This document shows, in pieces, positions 16,517 through 25,114 of a DNA stretch of 64,000 nucleotides. Source of the DNA: Pseudomonas sp. A34-9 (GTDB lineage: Bacteria; Pseudomonadota; Gammaproteobacteria; Pseudomonadales; Pseudomonadaceae); the NCBI RefSeq assembly GCF_029543085.1, contig NZ_CP119967.1, forward strand, positions 3,622,501-3,686,500, written 5' to 3'. The notes below the pieces were generated by a model. It did no database searches. It worked only from the letters and a program-made list of their open reading frames with translations, and had not been told where the DNA came from. The position numbers and the translations under genes are program-made. How positions within the stretch are numbered: the stretch's first letter is position 1; every line of letters starts with the position of its first letter.

Positions 16517-17959
16517 GTGGAAAAGTTAAATCGCCTTCAGAGTGGAATCGAAGGCCTGGATGCTCTGCTCAAGGGGGGGCTGGTCTCTGGTGCCTCCTAT
16601 ATTATCCAGGGCCGTCCGGGGTCTGGCAAAACGATCCTCGCCAACCAACTTGGGTTCCATCATGCGCGCAATGGCGGCCGGGTTCTGGTAGCGACACTGC
16701 TTGCCGAATCCCACGACCGGCTTTTTCAGTTTCTGTCTACCTTGAGCTTTTTCGACTCTTCCAAAGTAGGCGCCGAGATCCAGTTCGTCAGCGCGTTCGA
16801 TACCCTGGAAAACGAGGGCCTGGATGAAGTCGTCAAACTGCTGAGACGTGAGATCAGCCGGCAGAAAGCCACGGTCATGGTGGTGGACGGCTTGCTCAAC
16901 GCGCGTTCCAAAGCCGACTCGCCGATCGACACCAAGAAGTTCATCTCTGAATTGCAAGGACACGCCGCATTTGCTGGATGCACCGTGTTGTTTCTGACCA
17001 GTTCCCGGCTGGATGACGGCAGCCCCGAGCACACCATGGTTGACGGTGTGATCGAAATGGGCGAGGAGCTTTATGGCACTCGCTCGGTGCGTCGTATTCA
17101 ACTGCGTAAAACCCGTGGTAGCGCGGCCCTGACCGGACTTCACGAGTGTGAAATCACCGAGAACGGTCTGGTGGTTTATCCTCGCCTGGAAAGCCTCTAC
17201 AGCCACCCTACTTCGCCCGATAGCGCCAACATGACGCGCATACCCAGCGGCATTCGTTCCCTCGATGCCATATTGGGTGGCGGCCTGCACAGTTCCAGCG
17301 TGACCCTGGTCATAGGCCCCTCAGGAATAGGCAAGACGACACTGGGTCTCAAATTCCTGAGTGAGTCGACGGTGGAAGCACCGGGCCTGCACTTTGGCTT
17401 TTATGAAAGCCCTGAGCGGTTGCGCCTGAAGGGTCAATCACTTGGCGTCGACATCAAAAGCATGGAAGAAAGCGGCGCGTTGAGCATCGCCTGGCAACCT
17501 ACCACCGAAGGTCTCCTGGACGGCCTCGGCGCAAGACTGCTGAGCCTCGTTGAAGAAAAGGGCATCAAGCGTTTATTCATCGACAGCCTGAGCGGGATGA
17601 CACGGGTTTCGACCAATCCGGCCCGAATTACTGACTTCTACAGTGCACTCATGAACGAACTGCGTTCCAGGGGCGTCACAGTGTTTGCTTCCTGGGAAAT
17701 GCGTGATCTGTTCGGGTCCGAGGTCAGCGCGCCGAACTCAGATCTTTCCAGCATTGTCGACAATCTGATGCTGATGCGCTTTTACGAGAATCATTCTGAA
17801 CTAAGCAGAACTATTTCCATTCTTAAAGTCAGAGATAGCTCTTATGACCCTTCGCGATTTGAAGTCGTCATCCGTGACCAGGACGTTGATCTGAAAAAGG
17901 CTTCAAGAAATGAACCGCCCGTTCCTATCCCAGCAGCGCTGCCCGGTTCATTTTCCTAG
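16517..17959 (+). CDS. double-domain KaiC-like ATPase, copy 2
   Basis: 480 residues starting at a GTG with AGGGT upstream. Walker A motifs are GRPGSGKT (32-39) and GPSGIGKT (267-274). In the second module FIDSLSGM marks Walker B, and Ser411-Ser412 in LSSIVDN align with the phosphorylated Ser-Thr pair of cyanobacterial KaiC, so this copy could still autophosphorylate. It is transcribed away from copy 1 across a 267-bp intergenic region and is followed 24 bp later by a single-domain response regulator, which suggests a second output branch of the same system. Confidence 0.88.
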   Translation: MEKLNRLQSGIEGLDALLKGGLVSGASYIIQGRPGSGKTILANQLGFHHARNGGRVLVATLLAESHDRLFQFLSTLSFFDSSKVGAEIQFVSAFDTLENEGLDEVVKLLRREISRQKATVMVVDGLLNARSKADSPIDTKKFISELQGHAAFAGCTVLFLTSSRLDDGSPEHTMVDGVIEMGEELYGTRSVRRIQLRKTRGSAALTGLHECEITENGLVVYPRLESLYSHPTSPDSANMTRIPSGIRSLDAILGGGLHSSSVTLVIGPSGIGKTTLGLKFLSESTVEAPGLHFGFYESPERLRLKGQSLGVDIKSMEESGALSIAWQPTTEGLLDGLGARLLSLVEEKGIKRLFIDSLSGMTRVSTNPARITDFYSALMNELRSRGVTVFASWEMRDLFGSEVSAPNSDLSSIVDNLMLMRFYENHSELSRTISILKVRDSSYDPSRFEVVIRDQDVDLKKASRNEPPVPIPAALPGSFS

Positions 17960-17983
17960 GTCTTTGCTTCAGGTTGAATTCCC

Positions 17984-18346
17984 ATGACCACCATCCTGGT
18001 TGTCGACGACGAATATTTGATCGCTGATATTCTCGGCTTTGCGCTGGAGGATGAAGGCTTCATGGTCGTAAAAGCCAGCAATGGCAAAAAAGGACTCGAG
18101 GTACTCGAGCGAGAGCGGCCTGACCTGATCATTACCGACTTCATGATGCCGGTCATGGACGGTCTCGAATTCGCTCAGGCCGTGCGCGACTTACCCTCTG
18201 CCCGTTTGTTACCGATCATTCTGATCAGCGGCGCGCAAGCGCATCTTGGTATGGAGAGGTCGGACTTGTTCAATGCTGTCCTCGAAAAGCCATTCAATAT
18301 CGACGCAATCCTGGCCACCGCCAAACGACTCCTGACTGAGCAATGA
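17984..18346 (+). CDS. single-domain response regulator
   Basis: 120 residues, a receiver domain alone. The acidic pair is Asp8-Asp9, the phospho-acceptor Asp52 (IITDFMMPVMDG), the switch Ser82 and Lys102 (LEKPF). There is no output domain, so it acts by protein contact or as a phosphate shuttle. It lies in the same transcript as KaiC-like copy 2 and ends 8 bp from the end of the convergent histidine kinase gene. Confidence 0.88.
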   Translation: MTTILVVDDEYLIADILGFALEDEGFMVVKASNGKKGLEVLERERPDLIITDFMMPVMDGLEFAQAVRDLPSARLLPIILISGAQAHLGMERSDLFNAVLEKPFNIDAILATAKRLLTEQ

Positions 18347-18354
18347 CGGCGGAT

Positions 18355-19494
18355 TCATTCCACCTCGAAGACTGATTGAACAGGTATGGTGACGATAAAT
18401 GCCGTTCCATCTTCAACCGTGGATAAGACTTCAATACGCCCGTTATGCGCGCTGACGATCTGATCAACGATAAACAGGCCAAGCCCCAAACTTGCATACG
18501 GCCCGTTTTCGGTCGACGCTTCGGGAGAGTAACGTCCCATCGGACTGAAGATAAACGGCAGTACGTCTTCCAGGATAGGTTTCCCCATATTGTGGACGGA
18601 GAACTGAAAGGAATCTCCCGTGATGCCCAGCTTCACCTTGACGGGTGAATGGTCTGCGCCGTGTTGTATGGCGTTGCTGATCAGATTTGAGAAGACCTGC
18701 TCAAGCCGCGCACCATCAAAATTACCTTTGACACTCTCAACCATTTCTATCTGGATATCAGCCTCGGGGTAGACCGCTCGAGATTCATCGATGATTCGCT
18801 CAAACACCGGAGCGATGTCGAGTGCTACTCGATGGATCGGGATCCCGCCGCCAATTTGCGAGCGGGTGAAGTCCAACAGGTCTCCGACAATGTGCGAAGC
18901 ACGTTTGACGCTTGTATATATCCGCGATGCAATCTTCGTCGCTCGCGTTCCCAATTCATCCGTGCGCAGCAGTACGTCCGCTCCCAACAGAATCGCACTC
19001 AACGGTGTACGCAAGTCGTGCCCCAAAACACCTAGAAAGACATCACGGGACGCTTGTACGGCGGCGGTATAGCTGCTGATCGACTCGGCAAGTGCCTGAT
19101 CAATGGCTTCGTTGAAGCGAATCATGTCCTCTACTTCAAATTCCTCACCCGCCTTCACCTGCCTCATCCAGTGACTGGTCACACTGGTGCGAAGTGCGCG
19201 GAATTCAGAGGTCACCTGCTCGATGGTAAAACCCGCCATCAGTCGCGTTATGGCGTGGGTCTTGGCGGCAGAGTCATCATCGGCAGGCGCTAACCCCTGG
19301 GATTTTTCGATCTGTTCCTGGCGTGTCTGGTGGGTGAGAAGATCCGCGGCGATTGCCCGTAGCATCTGTTCCGCATGGTCACGCAACTCCTCGGACTCAA
19401 GCGCCTTGGAACCTGTAGAGATGGTGCGAGCGAAATTCTCCCATTCCTGAAGAATCGGTTCGATATTGCTGATTAAAAAGCTGGAAAGGCGCAT
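18355..19494 (-). CDS. sensor histidine kinase with RsbR-type N-terminal domain
   Basis: 379 residues, soluble. The N-terminal 110 residues (IEPILQEWENFARTI, LRDHAEQMLRAIAADL) resemble the RsbRD N-terminal helical sensor domain found in stress-signalling kinases. His159 lies in VLGHDLRTPLSAI; the ATPase region has SNLISNAIQHGAD and LGLGLFIV. AAGGA precedes the ATG at 19494. It converges on the response regulator gene and may phosphorylate it (inference from position). Confidence 0.85.
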   Translation of the reverse strand: MRLSSFLISNIEPILQEWENFARTISTGSKALESEELRDHAEQMLRAIAADLLTHQTRQEQIEKSQGLAPADDDSAAKTHAITRLMAGFTIEQVTSEFRALRTSVTSHWMRQVKAGEEFEVEDMIRFNEAIDQALAESISSYTAAVQASRDVFLGVLGHDLRTPLSAILLGADVLLRTDELGTRATKIASRIYTSVKRASHIVGDLLDFTRSQIGGGIPIHRVALDIAPVFERIIDESRAVYPEADIQIEMVESVKGNFDGARLEQVFSNLISNAIQHGADHSPVKVKLGITGDSFQFSVHNMGKPILEDVLPFIFSPMGRYSPEASTENGPYASLGLGLFIVDQIVSAHNGRIEVLSTVEDGTAFIVTIPVQSVFEVE

Positions 19495-19667
19495 GACTGT
19501 CCTTCTGATTGAGGCGCCCTGCTTCGCAACACGGCGCCATTCTGTACACAAGGCCTTCGCCAGATGCTCACCTTAGACCATTGCGGTTCGAATTACGCAC
19601 CCAAACACTATCGACCGGCGGGTTTGGCCATGAACTGACACTCGAATGCCGTCTACGGCAAGGCGTG

Positions 19668-21944
19668 TTAAGCAGAGCTTGTGTCTAAAGCGCTCAGCTC
19701 CCCAAACGCTTTTGGACAAACAAGATCGGGCATCAGGGACCGGGACGCGCGAAGGCTAAGCAAAGCGTCGAGGTCTGCACAGGGCATCGGTTTGGCAAAG
19801 TAATACCCCTGAAAAACATCGCAGCGACTGCCCTTGAGGAAATCCACTTGAGACTTGGTTTCCACACCTTCGGCGACCACCGTCAGGCTGAGGTGATGGG
19901 CCATGGAAATAATGCCTTGGGTGATCGCGGCATCGTGATGGTCGGTAGCGATATCGCGGATGAAAGAACGGTCAATCTTGATCTTATCGATGGGTAAGCG
20001 CTTGAGGTAGCTGAGGCTGGAATAACCGGTGCCGAAATCATCGAGCGCAATGCGTACACCCAGAGCCTTGAGCTGGTGCAACGTGTCGATCGCCTGCTCA
20101 ACGTTATGCAACAAGAGCGACTCGGTAATCTCCAGTTCCAACTGCCCGGGGCTAAGTTCGTACCTGTTCAGCACTGCCTGGATACACTCGACGAACTGCC
20201 CACGCTGGAAATGCATCGGCGAAATATTCACGGCCATCGAAATGTCTGTAATGCCCTGCTCGCCCAGCCGCCGCAACTGCGCGCAGGCCGTATCGAGTAC
20301 CCAAAGGCTCAGCGGGATGATCTGACCACTGTCCTCTGCCACCGGCACAAACACCGCAGGCGAGATAAATCCTTTTTCCGGATGCTCCCAGCGCAGCAAG
20401 GCTTCGATCCCGACCACCCGCCCCGTGCGCGCGTCTATCTGCGGCTGATAATGCAGCTGGAAGGATTGAGTTTCGATAGCCTTTTGCAGGTCATTGCGCA
20501 GGCTCGCGTGCTCGCAAACCCGCTGATTGAGGTCGCTGGTGTACCACTGAAAGTTGTTGCGCCCTTGCTGCTTGGCTTTGTACATCGCCATGTCAGCCTG
20601 CTGGATCAGTTGCATCGGCTGCTCGATGTGACCATCGCTCAGGGTGATGCCGACACTTGCACTCACATGCAGGTCAATGCCCTGGATGCAGTAGGGTCTG
20701 GCAATGCTGGCCATCAGGCGCTCGGCTATTGGCACTACGTCCTCGTCACGCAGCAGGTCCGGCAGCAGCACGATGAATTCGTCACCGCCCATGCGCACGA
20801 TGGTGTCACCGGGACGAACTTGCTGGGTCATGCGTTGCGCCACTTCGATCAGCACCTGATCGCCGAAGTAATGCCCGATCGAATCGTTGATGGATTTAAA
20901 GCCATCCAGATCAATGCACATCACCGCCAGACGACGATTACGCCGACGACTGATGTGGCAATCCAGCGCAAGCCGCTCTTCAAGCGAAACACGGTTAAGC
21001 AAACCCGTCAGCCGGTCATGGCTGGCATTGAAGCTCAATTGGCGCTCGAAATGTTTCTGCGCGCTGATGTCCCGGGCAATGCCGAATACTCCGACGATCT
21101 CTCCGTTGACCATGATGGGCAGGTTGGAGATATCCATGGTCAACAGTTGCTCACTTTCGTCGCGAAGCTGTGCCTCGAAGCGCTGAGGCGATCCGGCACG
21201 GGCAGCGCAAAAATGCTGACTGACCCGTTGCAGATCCTCATCGAGAACCAGGTGGGAAAAGTGATGACCGATGAAATTGACGGCCGTCTGCGGTTTCAGC
21301 TTCAGGCCCGCAGGATTGACGCTCTGGATGTTGCCGGCCAGATCGAGGGCGAACACCGGGTTGGGGTTATAGGTGAACAATGAACGAAAACGTTGTTCGC
21401 TCTCCTCCAAGCGCCGACCGTCACGCTCATGACGGATCGCAATGACGGCCAGTTGCGCGGCAAACACCAGTTGTTGAATCTGCGCCTCGTCCGGCGCATG
21501 GATGCTCTTTTGGTACAGGGCAAATGTCCCCAACACCGTTCCTTGATGGGAGAGCAAAGGCACTGACCAGCAGGAACGCAGGTTATGCCCCAGCGCCAGG
21601 CTGCGGAAACGTTCCCAGTTCGGGTCCCGGGCGATGTCTTCGGTGACCACAAGCTCGCGCCGGAACGCCGCGGTGCCGCAGGTGCCTTCCTGCGGACCAA
21701 TGGCCATGCCATCTATCGCCGCGCTGTACTCGACTGGCAGGCCTGGTGCCGCGCCGTTGAGTAAGTGCTTGCCCTCTGCATCCGCCAGCAGGATAGAGCA
21801 GTAGGTTTCGGGAGTCTGTGTGTCGAGCATCTGGCAGATGGCGCAGAGTACATCGCCCAGATGCTGATCGGTCGCGATCATGCCGAGAATGTCACGTTGC
21901 GAGTCGGGAAGGGTCTTGCGGTGAACGCCAGGACGGGTATTCAT
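19668..21944 (-). CDS. GAF-PAS-GGDEF-EAL bifunctional c-di-GMP enzyme
   Basis: 758 residues: GAF domain (about 15-175), PAS (about 180-300), diguanylate cyclase with intact GGDEF at 386-390 and an inhibitory I-site RPGD exactly five residues before it (377-380), then an EAL phosphodiesterase domain with E514-A-L and DDFGTGYSSLSYL. Both catalytic motifs look complete, so it could make and break c-di-GMP. AGGAATC lies before the ATG. No membrane segment, so the GAF domain senses a cytoplasmic signal. It closes the KaiC/kinase signalling island. Confidence 0.92.
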   Translation of the reverse strand: MNTRPGVHRKTLPDSQRDILGMIATDQHLGDVLCAICQMLDTQTPETYCSILLADAEGKHLLNGAAPGLPVEYSAAIDGMAIGPQEGTCGTAAFRRELVVTEDIARDPNWERFRSLALGHNLRSCWSVPLLSHQGTVLGTFALYQKSIHAPDEAQIQQLVFAAQLAVIAIRHERDGRRLEESEQRFRSLFTYNPNPVFALDLAGNIQSVNPAGLKLKPQTAVNFIGHHFSHLVLDEDLQRVSQHFCAARAGSPQRFEAQLRDESEQLLTMDISNLPIMVNGEIVGVFGIARDISAQKHFERQLSFNASHDRLTGLLNRVSLEERLALDCHISRRRNRRLAVMCIDLDGFKSINDSIGHYFGDQVLIEVAQRMTQQVRPGDTIVRMGGDEFIVLLPDLLRDEDVVPIAERLMASIARPYCIQGIDLHVSASVGITLSDGHIEQPMQLIQQADMAMYKAKQQGRNNFQWYTSDLNQRVCEHASLRNDLQKAIETQSFQLHYQPQIDARTGRVVGIEALLRWEHPEKGFISPAVFVPVAEDSGQIIPLSLWVLDTACAQLRRLGEQGITDISMAVNISPMHFQRGQFVECIQAVLNRYELSPGQLELEITESLLLHNVEQAIDTLHQLKALGVRIALDDFGTGYSSLSYLKRLPIDKIKIDRSFIRDIATDHHDAAITQGIISMAHHLSLTVVAEGVETKSQVDFLKGSRCDVFQGYYFAKPMPCADLDALLSLRASRSLMPDLVCPKAFGELSALDTSSA

Positions 21945-22208
21945 GGTGATTCCTGAAGACTCTCGATTCGTCCGGTCTTCAGAGAGCCAGAAATAGTGGC
22001 GGCCGATCACTGTCCACTTGTGCGTCGGAGATGCACTCTATAGAGCGTTGGCCTGTTAAAAACAGACTCAGATCCCACATAAAAAGCAGGATCAGATTGC
22101 CGTCACGGGACTGACGTTGCTTCCTCGACTCTCGGCCCTTTCCAATCAGGATTGATTGCCACTTTTTCTCATGTCCATAACCCCGCCGCTGAGAAACAGC
22201 GGCGCTCG

Positions 22209-23417
22209 TCAGGCTGTCGCGCTCGACTCGACAAGATGAACTTCAGTGGCATTGCGACCCGCCAGCCAGGCCAGCACAGACGCGGCCACTAACACGGCGG
22301 CGCTGAGTTCGAAGGTGGCTTTGTAGCCGCTCAGATCAAAGGCCAGACCGCCAATGATTGCCCCTCCCGCGATCGCTAGTTGCACAATGGCAACAAGCAA
22401 GCCACCTCCGGCCTCCGCGTCATCCGGGAGCGTCTGCGCCAGCCACGTCCACCAGCCGACCGGCGCGGCCGTGGCGACCAGTCCCCAGAGGCCGAGCAAC
22501 ACGGCGGTCAGCAGCGGCGACTTACCGAAGCTCACTAGCGCCAGCGCGATCGCCGCCATGATCAGCGGGATGACGGTCAACGTGCGGTAGAGGCCGTGGC
22601 CCATAAACCGTTCAATCAGAAAGGTGCCAATAAACCCTGCCAGTCCCAACCCCAGCAGCATCAACGACAACGTTGAGACGCTGACGCCGGTCACGCCTTC
22701 AAGAAAGGGCCGCAGGTAGGTGAACAGCATGAACTGGCCCATGAAAAATACGCTGACCGCGACCATGCCCAAGGCCACTGGCAACTGCTTCATCAGGCGC
22801 AGAACGTTGGCGCTGCCTGACTGGCGCTCGGCCTTGAAGGACGGCAGGCTGATCAGCAGCCACACGGCGGCCAGCGCGGCGACCGGCACCACGCAGAAGA
22901 ATGCGCCGCGCCAGCCGATCAGCGAACCCAGGAAGCTGCCCGCCGGCGCGGCGATCACCGTGGCCAGCGCGTTACCGCCATTGACGATGGCCAGCGCTCG
23001 CGCAACCTGTTCAGGCTGCACCAGACGCATTGCAGTCGCCGCCGACAGCGACCAGAAACCACCGATCGCTATCCCGATCAACGCACGTCCAAACATGAAT
23101 GACGGGTAGCCCGGCGCGAGCGCGACGACCGTACCGGAGACGATCATCAGCAAGGTCAGGCCCAGCAGCAGCTTCTTGCGTTCGATGCGTGCGGCAACCG
23201 ACGCAATCAGCAGGCTGGTGATCAAGGCAAAGGCACCGGACACGGAAATGCCCTGCCCGGCCTGGCCTTCGGTGATGTGCAAGTCTGCGGCGATGGGCGT
23301 CAGCAGGCTGACAGGCATGAACTCTGAAGCGACCAAGGCGAATGCGGCCAACGACATGGCCAGCACGGCGCTCCAGCCGCCTGTTGTTTTAGAAGGATCT
23401 GTAGATGGAAACGTCAT
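22209..23417 (-). CDS. MFS transporter, DHA1 drug/sugar efflux type
   Basis: 402 residues with 12 predicted membrane segments. It has LAAFALVASEFMPVSLLTPIAADL in helix 1, RIERKKLLLG in the loop between helices 2 and 3, and the motif GNALATVIAAPAGSFLG in helix 5, typical of the AraJ/SotB/NepI-like H+ antiporters. The ATG at 23417 is preceded by AGGTCG. It diverges from the AraC-type regulator gene at 23648 and is the likely target of that regulator. Confidence 0.85.
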   Translation of the reverse strand: MTFPSTDPSKTTGGWSAVLAMSLAAFALVASEFMPVSLLTPIAADLHITEGQAGQGISVSGAFALITSLLIASVAARIERKKLLLGLTLLMIVSGTVVALAPGYPSFMFGRALIGIAIGGFWSLSAATAMRLVQPEQVARALAIVNGGNALATVIAAPAGSFLGSLIGWRGAFFCVVPVAALAAVWLLISLPSFKAERQSGSANVLRLMKQLPVALGMVAVSVFFMGQFMLFTYLRPFLEGVTGVSVSTLSLMLLGLGLAGFIGTFLIERFMGHGLYRTLTVIPLIMAAIALALVSFGKSPLLTAVLLGLWGLVATAAPVGWWTWLAQTLPDDAEAGGGLLVAIVQLAIAGGAIIGGLAFDLSGYKATFELSAAVLVAASVLAWLAGRNATEVHLVESSATA

Positions 23418-23647
23418 GGCAACGACCTGTGGTGCGAAAAAACGGTTGGGTGTGATGCGCAGGGGCAAGCAGTTTGTCGCCCATCCGGGCACTGCCCCTG
23501 TAACAGATAGACACATTCTCCCGGTCAATCCGGCGCTTCCCTAGTGCATTCCTCTTGAATGCTTGCCTGATCCTCTGAGGATGCAGGGTGATGGATAGGA
23601 AACGTCTCGTGCGCGGATTAGAGTTCGGTCAACAGGAGTGACCCGAC

Positions 23648-24580
23648 ATGATCCCTACCTCTCTGCCCCAGGAATCGCCCTTGGCGTTGCACATCGATCC
23701 GCGAGTGAGCGTACCGGGTGACTTCGCCACGGCCATCCCCGGCTTGTCGTTGTTTCGTCGCGACCAGCCGGCGCCGCCCGTGGTGTGCATGATCGAACCC
23801 AGCCTGATTCTCGTGGGTCGCGGTGAAAAGCGCTTGTGGGTCGGTGGCGAGGGTTACAGCTATGATCCTTCGCGGTTTCTGGTGACCTCACTGGATCTGC
23901 CGGCCAACTCCGAAGTGCTGTTTGCAAGCCCCGCACAACCCTGTGTCGGCCTCGTACTGAAACTGGATGTCAGCATGCTCGCCGAGGTCATCACCAAGAG
24001 CGGCTTGCCGGCCAAGCGGCAGCCATCAACGGGCACGGGCGCCGCGATTGGCAGCCTGTCGTCTGCGCTGGAAGGCGCGCTCGAGCGCCTGCTGGCATTG
24101 CTCGATGAACCCGAGGCGATCCCGGTGCTGGCGCCGCTGATTCTGCGCGAAATCCACTATCGGCTGCTGCACACCGATCAAGGCACACGCCTGCGGCAGA
24201 TCACGGCCGTCGATGGCCAAGGCTATCGCATCGCCAAGGCCATTGACTGGCTCAAGGTCAACTACACCCATGCACTGCGCATCGACGAACTGGCCGCGCG
24301 GGTGCAGATGAGCGCGCCGACCTTTCACCACCATTTCCGCCAGCTAACCGGCATGAGCCCGCTGCAGTACCAGAAATGGCTGCGGCTCAACGAAGCGCGG
24401 CGGCTGATGTTGGTCGATCGCCTGGACATCTCGCGGGCCGCGTTTGCTGTCGGCTATGAAAGTCCTTCGCAGTTCAGCCGCGAATATGGCCGGCTGTTCG
24501 GCACCGCGCCGAGCCGTGACATCGCCCTTTTGCGCGGGCAGCCGTTCGAGGCAGAAGCGCTCGGCACAGTCGCGAATTGA
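23648..24580 (+). CDS. AraC-family transcriptional regulator
   Basis: 310 residues. An N-terminal cupin-like AraC_N domain (PVVCMIEPSLILVGRGEKRLWVGGEGYSYDPSRFLVTSLDLPANSEV) and a C-terminal double HTH (IDELAARVQMSAPTFHHHFRQLTGMSPLQYQKWLRLNEARRL, then DISRAAFAVGYESPSQFSREYGRLFG). It lies between the divergent MFS gene and the molybdenum hydroxylase operon, which starts 78 bp downstream, so it may govern either or both. Confidence 0.9.
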   Translation: MIPTSLPQESPLALHIDPRVSVPGDFATAIPGLSLFRRDQPAPPVVCMIEPSLILVGRGEKRLWVGGEGYSYDPSRFLVTSLDLPANSEVLFASPAQPCVGLVLKLDVSMLAEVITKSGLPAKRQPSTGTGAAIGSLSSALEGALERLLALLDEPEAIPVLAPLILREIHYRLLHTDQGTRLRQITAVDGQGYRIAKAIDWLKVNYTHALRIDELAARVQMSAPTFHHHFRQLTGMSPLQYQKWLRLNEARRLMLVDRLDISRAAFAVGYESPSQFSREYGRLFGTAPSRDIALLRGQPFEAEALGTVAN

Positions 24581-24658
24581 ACGAAAACCGGTGGTGCGCC
24601 TCGCCGCGTGTCACCGCCAATAACAATGCACGTCAACCGATGATCAAGCGGGTGAACC

Positions 24659-25114
24659 ATGGAACTACGAATCAACCAGAAGACCTATCAGGTCGATGCC
24701 GACGCCGATACGCCCTTGCTGTGGGTGATCCGCGATGATCTGGGCATGACCGGCACCAAGTACGGCTGCGGACTGGCGCAATGCGGCGCCTGTTCCGTAC
24801 TGGTGGACGGCAATGTGGTGCGTTCGTGCGTCACGCCGGTGGCGGGTGTGGTTGGTCGCGAGGTCACCACCATTGAAGCCATCGAAGGCGATGAAGTGGG
24901 CAAACGGGTGGTCTCGACCTGGGTCGATCTGCAGGTCGCGCAGTGCGGCTACTGCCAGTCCGGGCAGGTGATGGCCGCCACCGCGCTGCTCAAACAAAAT
25001 CCCAAACCGAGTGATGCGCAAATCGAAGCGGCGATGGTCAATCTGTGCCGCTGCGGGACTTACAACGCCATTCATGCCGCCGTGCATGAACTGGCCGACA
25101 AGGGAGACGCGTGA
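24659..25114 (+). CDS. iorA: (2Fe-2S) subunit of molybdenum hydroxylase, IorA-like
   Basis: 151 residues with the two iron-sulfur sites of xanthine-oxidase-family small subunits: Cys37, Cys42, Cys45 and Cys57 (plant-ferredoxin type) and Cys96, Cys99, Cys130 and Cys132 (CGYCQSGQ ... CRCG). It passes electrons from the molybdenum subunit to the cytochrome. The stop overlaps the next start as TGATG. The isoquinoline-1-oxidoreductase label reflects family architecture; aldehydes or N-heterocycles are possible substrates. Confidence 0.88.
   Translation: MELRINQKTYQVDADADTPLLWVIRDDLGMTGTKYGCGLAQCGACSVLVDGNVVRSCVTPVAGVVGREVTTIEAIEGDEVGKRVVSTWVDLQVAQCGYCQSGQVMAATALLKQNPKPSDAQIEAAMVNLCRCGTYNAIHAAVHELADKGDA

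Noticed and set aside
20076..21383. 435-aa plus-strand frame inside the GGDEF-EAL gene
   Set aside because: All GAF, PAS, GGDEF and EAL motifs are on the minus strand; the plus frame lacks any recognisable domain.
22184..22204. hairpin CGCCGCTG-AGAAA-CAGCGGCG after the MFS gene as terminator
   Set aside because: No T-run follows on the strand concerned, so a rho-independent terminator is not supported.
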